Part shown: piece by piece, positions 18,723 to 25,408 of the stretch
Layout: each line of letters opens with the position of its first letter
Position numbering within the stretch: position 1 is the first letter of the stretch
Assembly: GCA_020860905.1 (NCBI GenBank)
Contig: JAJBTJ010000279.1
Span: 1-37,391 of the forward strand
Reading direction: 5' to 3'
DNA: 37,391 bases
From: Parabacteroides sp.
GTDB lineage: Bacteria; Bacteroidota; Bacteroidia; Bacteroidales; Tannerellaceae
Made by a program: the position numbers and the translations under genes
Notes under the pieces: model-generated
What the model was told of the DNA's origin: nothing
Seen by the model: the letters and a program-made list of their open reading frames with translations, nothing else
Databases searched by the model: none

Positions 18723-19020
18723 GTCAAATTTTACGATTGGATGTTCTTTTCTTCATATTATGCCCAGATTCTACAAGTTTTAATACCTTATATACCGATT
18801 TTTACAAGTAAACCGGCATTCAGGCCTTATCGTAAGCCGGTTGAACCCGCAAGCCAAGGACAAGCCCAGAAAAGAGCTTAAAAATCAATGCTTACCTACC
18901 AACTATCTTCTGCAAACGAACCGGCCAACCGCCCGGTTCCCGTTCCTCCGAAAAGGAATGCCTCAAGCAAAAAGAATAAAGAAATCGCCCGTAACCATAG
19001 GATTTATAAGGAAAACCGGT
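18723..19020. other. Divergent spacer upstream of the IMPDH gene
   Basis: AT-rich on the left side. The only structure seen is a short inverted repeat AACCGGC/GCCGGTT (about 18813-18842) without a T-run. The ORF track extends the IMPDH frame into it from 18888, but that extension has no similarity to the family. Confidence 0.4.
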
Positions 19021-19028
19021 TATCTTCG
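19021..19028 (+). promoter_or_regulatory. -7 box for the IMPDH gene
   Basis: TATCTTCG, one mismatch from TAnnTTTG, lies 33 bp before the chosen ATG at 19062. No good -33 element was found. Its position downstream of 18888 argues against the longer start in the ORF track. Confidence 0.4.
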
Positions 19029-19061
19029 CAACATCTTATAACCCGCAAAAAGACAGAATCT

Positions 19062-20558
19062 ATGGCAGTATACTTAAACGACGTATCGAGAACATTCGGT
19101 GAATATTTGCTTATCCCGGGGTTAACTACCAAGCAGTGCATCCCTACGAACGTTTCGCTCAAAACGCCGCTGGTTAAATTCAAACAAAAGGAGAAATCGG
19201 CCATCGAGCTCAACATTCCTTTCGTATCGGCCATCATGCAGGCGGTATCCGACGACGGCCTGGCTATCGAGTTGGCCCGTAACGGAGGCTTATCGTTCAT
19301 CTTCGGTTCGCAGCCCATCGCCTCGCAAGCGGAAATGGTACGGAAAGTAAAGAAGTTCAAAGCCGGATTCGTTGAAAGCGATTCGAACCTCACCCCCGAG
19401 CATACGTTGAACGATGTATACGCCCTGATACGCCGTACGGGACATTCAACCATCGGCGTAACCGACGACGGTACGCCGCACGGCCGCTTAGCCGGCATTG
19501 TTACCAGCCGCGATTACCGCATCGGAATAGACCATCCGGACAAGAAGGTTAAAGAGTTTATGACGCCTTTTTCCAAATTAACGGTAGGTACAGTGGGAAT
19601 TACCTTGTCGGAAGCCAACCAGGTTATCTGGGACCATAAGTTGAATACGCTGCCGATTATCGACGCCGACCAGCGATTGGCTTATTTCGTGTTCCGGAAG
19701 GATTACGACAGCCACCGCGCCAACCCGCACGAATTATCGGATTACGCAGATAAAAAGTTGTTAGTAGGCGCCGGAATCAACACGCGCGATTACAAAGAGC
19801 GGGTGCCGGCTTTGGTAGAAGCGGGAGTGGACGTATTGTGCATCGACTCGTCGGACGGTTATTCGGAATGGCAATGCGACACCATCCGCTGGATAAAGGA
19901 AACGTACGAAAATAAAGTATTGGTGGGTGCCGGCAACGTGGTAGACAGCGAAGGGTTTATGTACCTGGTGAATGCCGGAGCCGATTTTGTAAAAGTAGGT
20001 ATCGGAGGCGGCTCGATTTGCATCACGCGCGAGCAAAAAGGAATCGGACGCGGACAGGCTACGGCGCTTATCGATGTGGCGAACGCCCGCGACGAATATG
20101 CCAAGGCCACCGGGATTTATATACCGATTTGCAGCGACGGCGGCCTGGTACACGATTACCATATGGTGTTGGCTTTGGCTATGGGGGCCGATTTCCTGAT
20201 GATGGGGCGCTATTTCGCCCGCTTCGACGAGTCGCCTTCCAAGAAACTGAAAATCGGGAACAATTACGTAAAGGAATATTGGGGCGAAGGTTCGAACCGG
20301 GCTCAGAACTGGCAACGGTACGACATGGGCGGCAGCGAGTCGCTCAAGTTCGAAGAAGGGGTAGACAGTTACGTACCGTACGCCGGAAAAATGAAAGACA
20401 ACCTGAATATTACGTTGGGCAAGATAAAGGCTACGATGTGCAGTTGCGGCGCCATTACCATCCGCGAGCTACAGGAACACGCTAAAATCACGTTGGTTTC
20501 GTCGACCAGCATCGTAGAAGGGGGTGCGCACGACGTAATCCTGAAAGAGCATAATTAA
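19062..20558 (+). CDS. guaB: IMP dehydrogenase (Tritrichomonas-like type)
   Basis: Oxidises IMP to XMP with NAD+, the committed step of guanine nucleotide synthesis. The ORF track starts at 18888, but [21 protein letters not shown] at 19062 is the natural N-terminus, giving 498 residues. The TIM barrel contains the catalytic loop [15 protein letters not shown] with the thioimidate Cys. The CBS-like subdomain spans about residues 95-220 ([22 protein letters not shown]). The mobile flap carries RAQNWQRYD with the catalytic Arg-Tyr pair, and the C-terminus reads [12 protein letters not shown]. From memory, the sequence tracks the Tritrichomonas foetus enzyme ([33 protein letters not shown]) more closely than classical bacterial GuaB. 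The gene is monocistronic with its own terminator. Confidence 0.95.
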   Translation: MAVYLNDVSRTFGEYLLIPGLTTKQCIPTNVSLKTPLVKFKQKEKSAIELNIPFVSAIMQAVSDDGLAIELARNGGLSFIFGSQPIASQAEMVRKVKKFKAGFVESDSNLTPEHTLNDVYALIRRTGHSTIGVTDDGTPHGRLAGIVTSRDYRIGIDHPDKKVKEFMTPFSKLTVGTVGITLSEANQVIWDHKLNTLPIIDADQRLAYFVFRKDYDSHRANPHELSDYADKKLLVGAGINTRDYKERVPALVEAGVDVLCIDSSDGYSEWQCDTIRWIKETYENKVLVGAGNVVDSEGFMYLVNAGADFVKVGIGGGSICITREQKGIGRGQATALIDVANARDEYAKATGIYIPICSDGGLVHDYHMVLALAMGADFLMMGRYFARFDESPSKKLKIGNNYVKEYWGEGSNRAQNWQRYDMGGSESLKFEEGVDSYVPYAGKMKDNLNITLGKIKATMCSCGAITIRELQEHAKITLVSSTSIVEGGAHDVILKEHN

Positions 20559-20656
20559 AGCCCGGAACGGCTATCGGTGCCTGAAGTAAGAAGGAACTGT
20601 TTGCCTGTATTCCAGGGCTGCGGGGAAAAGAAGAGGTATTCCGGAAATAATACGAT

Positions 20657-20700
20657 ATAGGCAATTGATTCATGGATAATCAATTGCCTATCTTTATTTT
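20657..20700 (+). terminator. Terminator after the IMPDH gene
   Basis: Perfect 14-bp stem ATAGGCAATTGATT / AATCAATTGCCTAT with loop CATGGAT, followed by CTTTATTTTT. It lies about 100 bp after the stop codon. Confidence 0.85.
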
Positions 20701-20770
20701 TAAGCATCCCCCCGGAAAACGAGGGTTGACGGCCCGAACGAAGGGAAATCCGAACGAAAAAACACCAGAT

Positions 20771-20911
20771 AAAAACAGTATCCTTTTTTTTAAAAGCGAT
20801 TCGTTCACCGGATTTATTCTTTTTTATGCTGGACGAAAACCGGTTTTATGCGGATAAAAACTGTATCCGCAACTTAAGGACGGCCGTCCGCAAGCTAAGG
20901 ATACAGTTTTC
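20771..20911. repeat. Nested repeat cluster in the IMPDH-aguB spacer
   Basis: There are three copies of a 13-mer AAAAAC(A/T)GTATCC: direct copies at 20771 and 20856, and an inverted copy ending at 20911. The last two form a 12-bp perfect inverted repeat (20857-20868 / 20899-20910). Between them is a 12-bp perfect palindrome GGACGGCCGTCC (20878-20889). A 15-bp direct repeat TCCGCAACTTAAGGA / TCCGCAAGCTAAGGA (20866-20880, 20887-20901) overlaps both. No gene is credible here, and the rest of the 616-bp spacer shows only the two terminators. Confidence 0.6.
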
Positions 20912-21000
20912 ATTACGGGGAACGGATGAAAAGGACAGCCTGAAACCGGGTTTATCCGGGCAAGCCGGAAAAAATGCCTGTTTACTGAAATTCCGTAAAT

Positions 21001-21036
21001 AATAAAAAAGCAACCGGCTCGTGACGAGCCGGTTGC
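21001..21036 (-). terminator. Terminator of the aguA-aguB operon
   Basis: Perfect 12-bp stem GCAACCGGCTCG / CGAGCCGGTTGC with a 3-nt loop. On the minus strand it is followed by TTTTTTATT. It lies about 140 bp downstream of aguB. Confidence 0.88.
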
Positions 21037-21174
21037 CTCGGTATGTTTATTGACTTAATATCCCAAAGAAATGAAAAGCTGTTGTGGCAAAGGTTATTTC
21101 CGGCCGGAAAGCACAACCCCGGCCTTCGTAACAAAAACCGGGGGCTTCGTTTCTTTTACAATCGGCCCGTGGAG

Positions 21175-22056
21175 TTATTTCAAAAACCGTTCCGTTAACC
21201 CGCCGAACGCATCGATACGCCGGTCGCGAAAGAAAGGCCACATCCGGCGAACAGCCTCCGTCCGTAACAAATCGATTTCCACCACCCGGTTCTCCTCTTC
21301 GTCGTTCGGGAAAACCTGCAATAATTCTCCTTGCGGGCCCGCCACGAAGCTATTTCCCCAAAACCGGATGCCGCCGGTTTGCCCCGAAGGGTCTTTTTCA
21401 TACCCCGTGCGGTTTACGGTAATTACTGGCAAGCCGTTCGCCACCGCATGGGCACGTTGGGCAATCGTCCAGGCATCCAACTGCCGCCGCTTCTCTTCAT
21501 CCGTATCCGTACTCTCCCAGCCTATGGCCGTAGGGTAAATCAATATGTCCGCGCCGCGCATCGCCATCAGCCGGGCGGCCTCGGGATACCACTGATCCCA
21601 GCAAACCAATACGCCCAACTTTCCCAGCGAAGTATCCACCAGCTCGAACCCCAAATCGCCGGGAGTAAAATAAAACTTTTCGTAATACGCCGGGTCGTCG
21701 GGGATATGCATTTTCCGGTACCGGCCGGCAATCGAGCCGTCTTTCTCAATCACCACGGCCGTGTTGTGGTAAACGCCCGGCGCCCGCTTCTCGAAAAGTG
21801 AAAGCACCAATACGATACCCAGCCGCCGCGCCAACGCCCCGAACCGTTCCGTAGAAGGACCCGGCACCGGTTCCGCTTCGTCGAAAACAGCCGGATTTTC
21901 CGTCTGGCAGAAATACAGGCCGTTATGTAATTCCTGCAATACCACCAACTGCGCCCCGGCAGCGGCGCACTCGGTTATATTCTTTTCCAGCTTTACGATA
22001 TTCGCCTCCCTGTCGGCCGTATTCGCCTGCTGTACCAATCCCACTTTCAGCTTCAT
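21175..22056 (-). CDS. aguB: N-carbamoylputrescine amidase (carbon-nitrogen hydrolase)
   Basis: Hydrolyses N-carbamoylputrescine to putrescine, CO2 and ammonia. The 293 residues show the nitrilase-superfamily Glu-Lys-Cys triad: Glu42 in LQELHNG, Lys115 in YRKMHIPDD and Cys152 in VLVCWDQWYPE. The sequence AIGWESTD and the long GYEKDPSGQTGGIRFWG segment are typical of AguB rather than other nitrilases. The gene starts 18 bp after aguA and shares its transcript, which completes the two-step agmatine-to-putrescine route. A strong terminator follows. Confidence 0.93.
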   Translation of the reverse strand: MKLKVGLVQQANTADREANIVKLEKNITECAAAGAQLVVLQELHNGLYFCQTENPAVFDEAEPVPGPSTERFGALARRLGIVLVLSLFEKRAPGVYHNTAVVIEKDGSIAGRYRKMHIPDDPAYYEKFYFTPGDLGFELVDTSLGKLGVLVCWDQWYPEAARLMAMRGADILIYPTAIGWESTDTDEEKRRQLDAWTIAQRAHAVANGLPVITVNRTGYEKDPSGQTGGIRFWGNSFVAGPQGELLQVFPNDEEENRVVEIDLLRTEAVRRMWPFFRDRRIDAFGGLTERFLK

Positions 22057-22074
22057 AGCTTTATACTTTATATA

Positions 22075-23109
22075 TTATATAACGAATCCCTCGGGATATT
22101 GCATCGTTACGCAATGCAGCGACCCGTGCTGTTTGATTAACGGCAGGCAATCGATTCCGATTACTTCCCTGTCGGGAAACACCTCTTGCAATACCGCCCG
22201 CGCTTCCTCGTCGCGGGGCGAACCGTAAAACGGAAGTAACACAGCGCCGTTGATAATCAGGAAATTCGCATAAGTAGCGGGCAAGCGTTCGCCATTCCAT
22301 ACCACTTTGTCGGCCATCGGAAGCGCCACCAGCCGGTACGGTTTTCCACTGAGCGTGCGGAACTCTTCGAGCTCCTTCTCCATGGCTTTCAGCTCGCCGT
22401 AATGCTCGTCCGTTTCATCGGTACACGCTACATACGCAATCGTTTCTTCGTTACAGAAACGGGCCAGCGTATCGATATGCCCGTCGGTATCGTCGCCTGC
22501 CAGCTGTCCGTGCGACAACCAGAGGATACGCCGGAGGCCGAACAGTTTTTTCAAGCGGTCGTCGATTTCCTCGAAATACAAATTATCGTTGCGGTTCGGC
22601 GCCCGGAAACACGACTCGGTGGTAAGCAAGGTACCTTTCCCGTCGGACTCGATGCTCCCCCCTTCCAGCACGAAATCGAGGTGGCTCCGGTACTTCACGC
22701 GTCCGGGAAATACCAACTCGGAATACAACTCGACGGTAATCACATTATCCAGGTTGGCTGGATACTTCAGCCCCCAGCCGTTGAACTGGAAATCGTACAA
22801 ACAGGGATGGCCGCCCTCGAACACCGACACCGGCCCGTGGTCGCGTGCCCAGGTATCGTTGGTAGGAAGCGTACGGAAAATCACCTTTCCGTAATCCACA
22901 TCTCCCAGTTGCCGCTTTACCGTTTCTATATCCCGGCAAACGATAATCAGCTTTTCGCGCAGGATAACGGCTTTGGCAATCGCCGCAAAACAGGGAATTA
23001 CTTCTTCGAGGATAGGCCGCCAGTCGGTATCTTCGTGCGGCCAGGTAAGTTGCACCGCACTTTGCGGATACCACTCCGGAGGCAATAGAATAGATGTGTT
23101 CCGTTTCAT
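22075..23109 (-). CDS. aguA: Agmatine deiminase
   Basis: Converts agmatine to N-carbamoylputrescine and ammonia; peptidyl-arginine-deiminase-like fold. The 344 residues contain NDTWARDHGPV, the LEGGSIESDG segment, GDDTDGHIDTLARF with catalytic Asp/His, and near the C-terminus GSLHCVTMQYP with the nucleophilic Cys333. The start MKRNTSILLPPEWYPQ is typical. The product feeds AguB in the same operon. A TATTTTTG box ends only 5 bp before the ATG, so a nearly leaderless transcript is possible. Confidence 0.94.
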   Translation of the reverse strand: MKRNTSILLPPEWYPQSAVQLTWPHEDTDWRPILEEVIPCFAAIAKAVILREKLIIVCRDIETVKRQLGDVDYGKVIFRTLPTNDTWARDHGPVSVFEGGHPCLYDFQFNGWGLKYPANLDNVITVELYSELVFPGRVKYRSHLDFVLEGGSIESDGKGTLLTTESCFRAPNRNDNLYFEEIDDRLKKLFGLRRILWLSHGQLAGDDTDGHIDTLARFCNEETIAYVACTDETDEHYGELKAMEKELEEFRTLSGKPYRLVALPMADKVVWNGERLPATYANFLIINGAVLLPFYGSPRDEEARAVLQEVFPDREVIGIDCLPLIKQHGSLHCVTMQYPEGFVI

Positions 23110-23114
23110 GCCGG

Positions 23115-23122
23115 CAAAAATA
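23115..23122 (-). promoter_or_regulatory. -7 box immediately upstream of aguA
   Basis: TATTTTTG fits TAnnTTTG exactly and ends 5 bp before the aguA ATG. It sits in the T-rich tail of the dps terminator. No clear -33 TTTG was found, so it could be a chance match in a T-rich tract. Confidence 0.3.
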
Positions 23123-23124
23123 CA

Positions 23125-23153
23125 TAAAAAAGGCGAAGATTCGCATCTCCGCC
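23125..23153 (-). terminator. Terminator of dps
   Basis: On the minus strand: GGCGGAGAT - GCGA - ATCTTCGCC (9 bp with one G-T pair) followed by TTTTTTAT. It lies between the dps stop and the aguA start. Confidence 0.8.
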
Positions 23154-23194
23154 TTTCCTAACATAACCTAATAACATACTATACGAATGTCGAT

Positions 23195-23671
23195 TTATTT
23201 CGAAGCGTACGCTACGAGCATCCAAACCAGTTTTTCCTGTTCTTTCAGGTAGTCGCTCATCAGGGCTACCGTTACTTCGTCGCCCGCTTCGGAAGCGTTG
23301 GCCAGGATTTCGCGTTCCTCGGCAATCAACGCGCCGTACGTATCCAATACATGGCTCAAGGCTGCATCCGCACAGCATACATCCGATACTTCGGCGATGG
23401 AAGCCGTTTTAAGGTAATCGCTGAATTTATTGGCCGGAACACCTCCCAGCATCAGGATACGCTCGGCTATTTCGTCGACCTTTTCGGCGGCATCGTCGTA
23501 CATTTCCTCGAATTTGCTGTGAAGCACGAAAAATTGATTACCTTTGATGTTCCAGTGGAATCCGCGGAGGTTAGTGTAGAAGACCTGGAAATCGGCCAAT
23601 AATTGTTGAAGACCGTTTACTACGTTGGCTACTGCTGCTGCATCTAATTTGATATAATCTAACGTTTTCAT
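23195..23671 (-). CDS. dps: Dps family ferritin-like DNA-protection protein
   Basis: Dodecameric mini-ferritin that oxidises Fe2+ with peroxide and shields DNA. The 158 residues include the ferroxidase-centre ligands in the expected spacing: His39 in RGFHWNIKG, His51 and Glu55 in LHSKFEEMYDD, and Asp66/Glu70 in KVDEIAERI. The N-terminus is short and carries few basic residues, so direct DNA binding through the tail is not obvious. It has its own perfect -33/-7 promoter with a candidate OxyR operator just upstream, and is divergent from oxyR. Peroxide induction through OxyR is inferred, as known for Bacteroides dps. Confidence 0.95.
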   Translation of the reverse strand: MKTLDYIKLDAAAVANVVNGLQQLLADFQVFYTNLRGFHWNIKGNQFFVLHSKFEEMYDDAAEKVDEIAERILMLGGVPANKFSDYLKTASIAEVSDVCCADAALSHVLDTYGALIAEEREILANASEAGDEVTVALMSDYLKEQEKLVWMLVAYASK

Positions 23672-23715
23672 ACTTTTAAATTTTTAATCGGGTTTATAAT
23701 TTCTTTTTCCTGTTG

Positions 23716-23747
23716 CAAAGATACGACAGGAAACAGGCCGTGTCAAA
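23716..23747 (-). promoter_or_regulatory. dps promoter (-33/-7)
   Basis: On the minus strand: TTTG, 20-nt spacer, TATCTTTG, an exact match to the Bacteroidetes housekeeping promoter. The predicted transcript start is about 38 bp before the dps ATG. Confidence 0.75.
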
Positions 23748-23757
23748 CTGATAATTT

Positions 23758-23782
23758 CTATAAAAACATAGACATCGTCTAT
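23758..23782. promoter_or_regulatory. Candidate OxyR operator between dps and oxyR
   Basis: The sequence reads CTAT-N6-ATAG-N7-CTAT. The ATAG-N7-CTAT core (23768-23782) has the half-site geometry of the E. coli OxyR consensus. It lies just upstream of the dps -33 box, where an activator would bind, and also upstream of the oxyR -7 box. Binding is inferred, not shown. Confidence 0.5.
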
Positions 23783-23823
23783 AAAAAACCGGTTCCGGAA
23801 TAGGATACCCGGCAGAGATAGTA

Positions 23824-23831
23824 TATCTTTG
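23824..23831 (+). promoter_or_regulatory. -7 box for oxyR
   Basis: TATCTTTG on the plus strand matches the -7 consensus. A -33 TTTG is not evident at the standard spacing. It would give a leader of about 200 nt before the preferred oxyR start. Confidence 0.4.
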
Positions 23832-24034
23832 CTTCGCACAATCGAAAATAAGCTGCACGAAGAGGCCTGTTTTCACTCCCGGATTGCTTTCCTTTGCCGG
23901 CCCGGAACAAAATGAAGAAAGTGATAAGAGCGAGCCGGGTGCTGCTTCCGGATTATAAAAGAGGAAGATTCAATGCCGGGAAAGGAGAACATACGCGTTC
24001 CTTGTACGACCATACATTATTAAATATATATTCC

Positions 24035-24961
24035 ATGAACCTGCAACAACTCGAATACATCCTGGCCGTAGACACCTACCGCCATTTCGCCAAAGCAGCC
24101 GAGCACTGCCGCGTTACCCAACCCACACTCAGTATGATGATTCAGCGCCTCGAGGAGGAAATCGGCGCCAAGATATTCGACCGGAGCAGCCAGCCCGTGC
24201 AACCCACTCTGTTAGGCGAGCGCATTTTGAAACAGGCCCGGAGCATCCTGCACGAAACGGCGCTAATCCGGGAAATCGTGCACGAGGAAGAAGGTTCGTT
24301 AAAAGGCAAATTCAAGCTCGCCATCTTGCCCACTATCGCCCCCTACCTGCTCCCCCGGTTCTTCCAACAAATGACCGACCGCTATCCCGAACTCGACATC
24401 CAACTGATGGAGATGCAAACACAGCCCTCGCTGGCGGCATTGCTCGACGGCGAACTCGATGCTGCTCTTATCGCCTCCGAGCCGGTCAACCCGCGGCTAC
24501 AAAGCGAAATACTTTTTTACGAACAGTTCTTCGGCTATGTTTCCAAAAACGAGCCGGTTTACCAGCACGAGTTGATACGCACGGCCGACATCAACGGCGA
24601 AAGGCTCTGGTTGCTCGACGAAGGGCATTGTTTCCGCGACCAGCTGGTGCGGTTCTGCAAAATGGAAAAGGTGAAAGTGCGCCAGGCGGCCTACCGGCTG
24701 GGCAGCATGGAAACATTCATGCGTATGGTAGAAAGCGGCAACGGGATTACGTTTATCCCCGAACTGGCGGTTTCGCAGTTGAACGAAGAGCAGAAAAAGC
24801 TGGTGCGACCGTTCGCCATCCCCCGCCCTACCCGGCAAATCAACCTGGTTACCCGCAAAGATTTCATCCGGCATTCCATCCTGGAGATACTGAAAAAGTG
24901 TATCCGCGAATCGGTTCCCAAAGAGATGCTCACGTTGCACAACACGCAAAAGCTGATGTAA
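24035..24961 (+). CDS. oxyR: Peroxide-sensing LysR-family regulator OxyR
   Basis: LysR-type transcription factor activated by peroxide through an intramolecular disulfide. The frame is open from a TTG at 23894 and an ATG at 23912, but MNLQQLEYILAV at 24035 is the usual OxyR N-terminus, giving 308 residues. The winged helix-turn-helix is FAKAAEHCRVTQPTLSMMIQRLEEEIG. The redox pair is present in GHCFRDQLVRFC, with eight residues between the two Cys as for Cys199/Cys208 of E. coli OxyR. It is divergent from dps with a candidate operator between them. Confidence 0.94.
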   Translation: MNLQQLEYILAVDTYRHFAKAAEHCRVTQPTLSMMIQRLEEEIGAKIFDRSSQPVQPTLLGERILKQARSILHETALIREIVHEEEGSLKGKFKLAILPTIAPYLLPRFFQQMTDRYPELDIQLMEMQTQPSLAALLDGELDAALIASEPVNPRLQSEILFYEQFFGYVSKNEPVYQHELIRTADINGERLWLLDEGHCFRDQLVRFCKMEKVKVRQAAYRLGSMETFMRMVESGNGITFIPELAVSQLNEEQKKLVRPFAIPRPTRQINLVTRKDFIRHSILEILKKCIRESVPKEMLTLHNTQKLM

Positions 24962-24971
24962 CGGGCAGAAC

Positions 24972-25055
24972 AGGCCGGGGGCGTTGCCTAACTTGCCGAC
25001 GCCCTCGGCTATATTGCCAACGGCGTCGTTTATTTTGCCAAGGGCGTCGGCAAAC
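24972..25055. repeat. Array of four degenerate 21-bp tandem units (copy 1)
   Basis: Four consecutive 21-nt units start at 24972, 24993, 25014 and 25035, with shared pattern TTGCC then a GC-rich GACG/GGCGTCG core. TTGCCGACGCCC (24993-25004) and GGGCGTCGGCAA (25042-25053) are a perfect 12-bp inverted repeat. The array and the flank after it (AAACGAATCGTACGGCAAC) are matched at 33757-33854. It lies 10 bp after the oxyR stop, so it may also form a transcript-end structure. Confidence 0.65.
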
Positions 25056-25180
25056 GAATCGTACGGCAACCGACGGGATATTCCTGCCGTTTGCCGGGCT
25101 GCACCAGCCCCGGCTTTTCGGCCGGTTGGCGGGAAAAAGAAAAAAATCGGCCTCTTCCTCTAATTTTTTTTTACTTTTCG

Positions 25181-25210
25181 TTTGCGATTTACAAAAAAGC
25201 ATTACTTTTG
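25181..25210 (+). promoter_or_regulatory. Promoter of the aromatic amino acid operon
   Basis: TTTG (25181-25184), 18-nt spacer, TACTTTTG (25203-25210), a match to TTTG / TAnnTTTG. The predicted transcript start near 25217 is about 18 nt before the leader peptide ATG. Confidence 0.65.
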
Positions 25211-25234
25211 TCACCGTAATAAACAAACAGAACA

Positions 25235-25309
25235 ATGGCTAATTTCTTTTTTGCATACTTTTATTTTTACTTTTACTTTAGCAGAGTAAGGGCAGGAATT
25301 TGTATGTGA
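25235..25309 (+). CDS. Phe/Tyr-rich attenuator leader peptide (24 aa)
   Basis: A small ORF missed by the ORF track. After MAN it reads FFFAYFYFYFYF, so 7 Phe and 4 Tyr fall in 24 residues, then SRVRAGICM and a UGA stop. It sits 18 nt after the predicted transcript start and 40 nt before a strong terminator in front of pheA. The design matches leader peptides of amino acid attenuators such as E. coli pheL, but senses Tyr as well as Phe. This fits an operon holding both the prephenate dehydratase and dehydrogenase branches. The codons after the Phe/Tyr run (25291-25305) form one arm of the antiterminator, so ribosome position would decide RNA folding. Confidence 0.85.
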   Translation: MANFFFAYFYFYFYFSRVRAGICM

Positions 25310-25360
25310 AATTGAACATCCGTAATGAATAAGTAAATCAATTCGATATAAAGTCCTGCC
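25291..25360 (+). promoter_or_regulatory. Antiterminator hairpin of the Phe/Tyr attenuator
   Basis: GGCAGGAATTTGTAT (25291-25305, end of the leader ORF) can pair with ATATAAAGTCCTGCC (25346-25360): 15 positions with one mismatch and one G-U. The second arm includes the left arm of the terminator, so the two structures exclude each other. A ribosome stalled on the Phe/Tyr codons (25244-25279) leaves the first arm free; one reaching the stop at 25307 covers it. Confidence 0.75.
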
Positions 25361-25383
25361 GGCAACGGCGGGACTTTTTTTTT
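25350..25383 (+). terminator. Attenuator terminator before pheA
   Basis: Stem AAAGTCCTGCCG / CGGCGGGACTTT (12 positions, one T-G) closed by a GCAA tetraloop and followed by an uninterrupted T-run. It lies about 25 bp before the pheA start and 40 bp after the leader stop. Confidence 0.88.
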
Positions 25384-25408
25384 GAAGAAAAAGAAAAAAA
25401 GAAAAAGG

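Noticed and set aside
18813-18842. Hairpin AACCGGC/GCCGGTT as a terminator
   Set aside because: Seven-bp stem, long loop and no T-run, and it lies between divergent genes.
18888-19061. N-terminal extension of IMP dehydrogenase in the ORF track
   Set aside because: Low-complexity sequence unlike the family, and a -7 box lies inside it; [15 protein letters not shown] is the expected start.
20672-20857. 61-aa ORF after IMPDH
   Set aside because: Its start lies in the loop of the IMPDH terminator and the sequence has no protein-like features.
23894-24034. 47-residue N-terminal extension of OxyR
   Set aside because: It begins at a TTG and is basic and unlike the family; OxyR proteins begin MNLQQLEY. 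An in-frame ATG at 23912 keeps a small doubt.
24972-25055. CRISPR array
   Set aside because: Units are contiguous 21-mers without spacers, are degenerate, and no cas genes are nearby.
24497-25069. Minus-strand ORF with heptad-like repeats overlapping oxyR
   Set aside because: Most of it is antisense to oxyR, which has full family similarity. The seven-residue periodicity comes from the 21-bp DNA repeats.
24628-25242. Plus-strand ORF with Cys/Arg repeats
   Set aside because: It is out of frame with oxyR, runs through the repeat array and the operon promoter, and has no sensible start.
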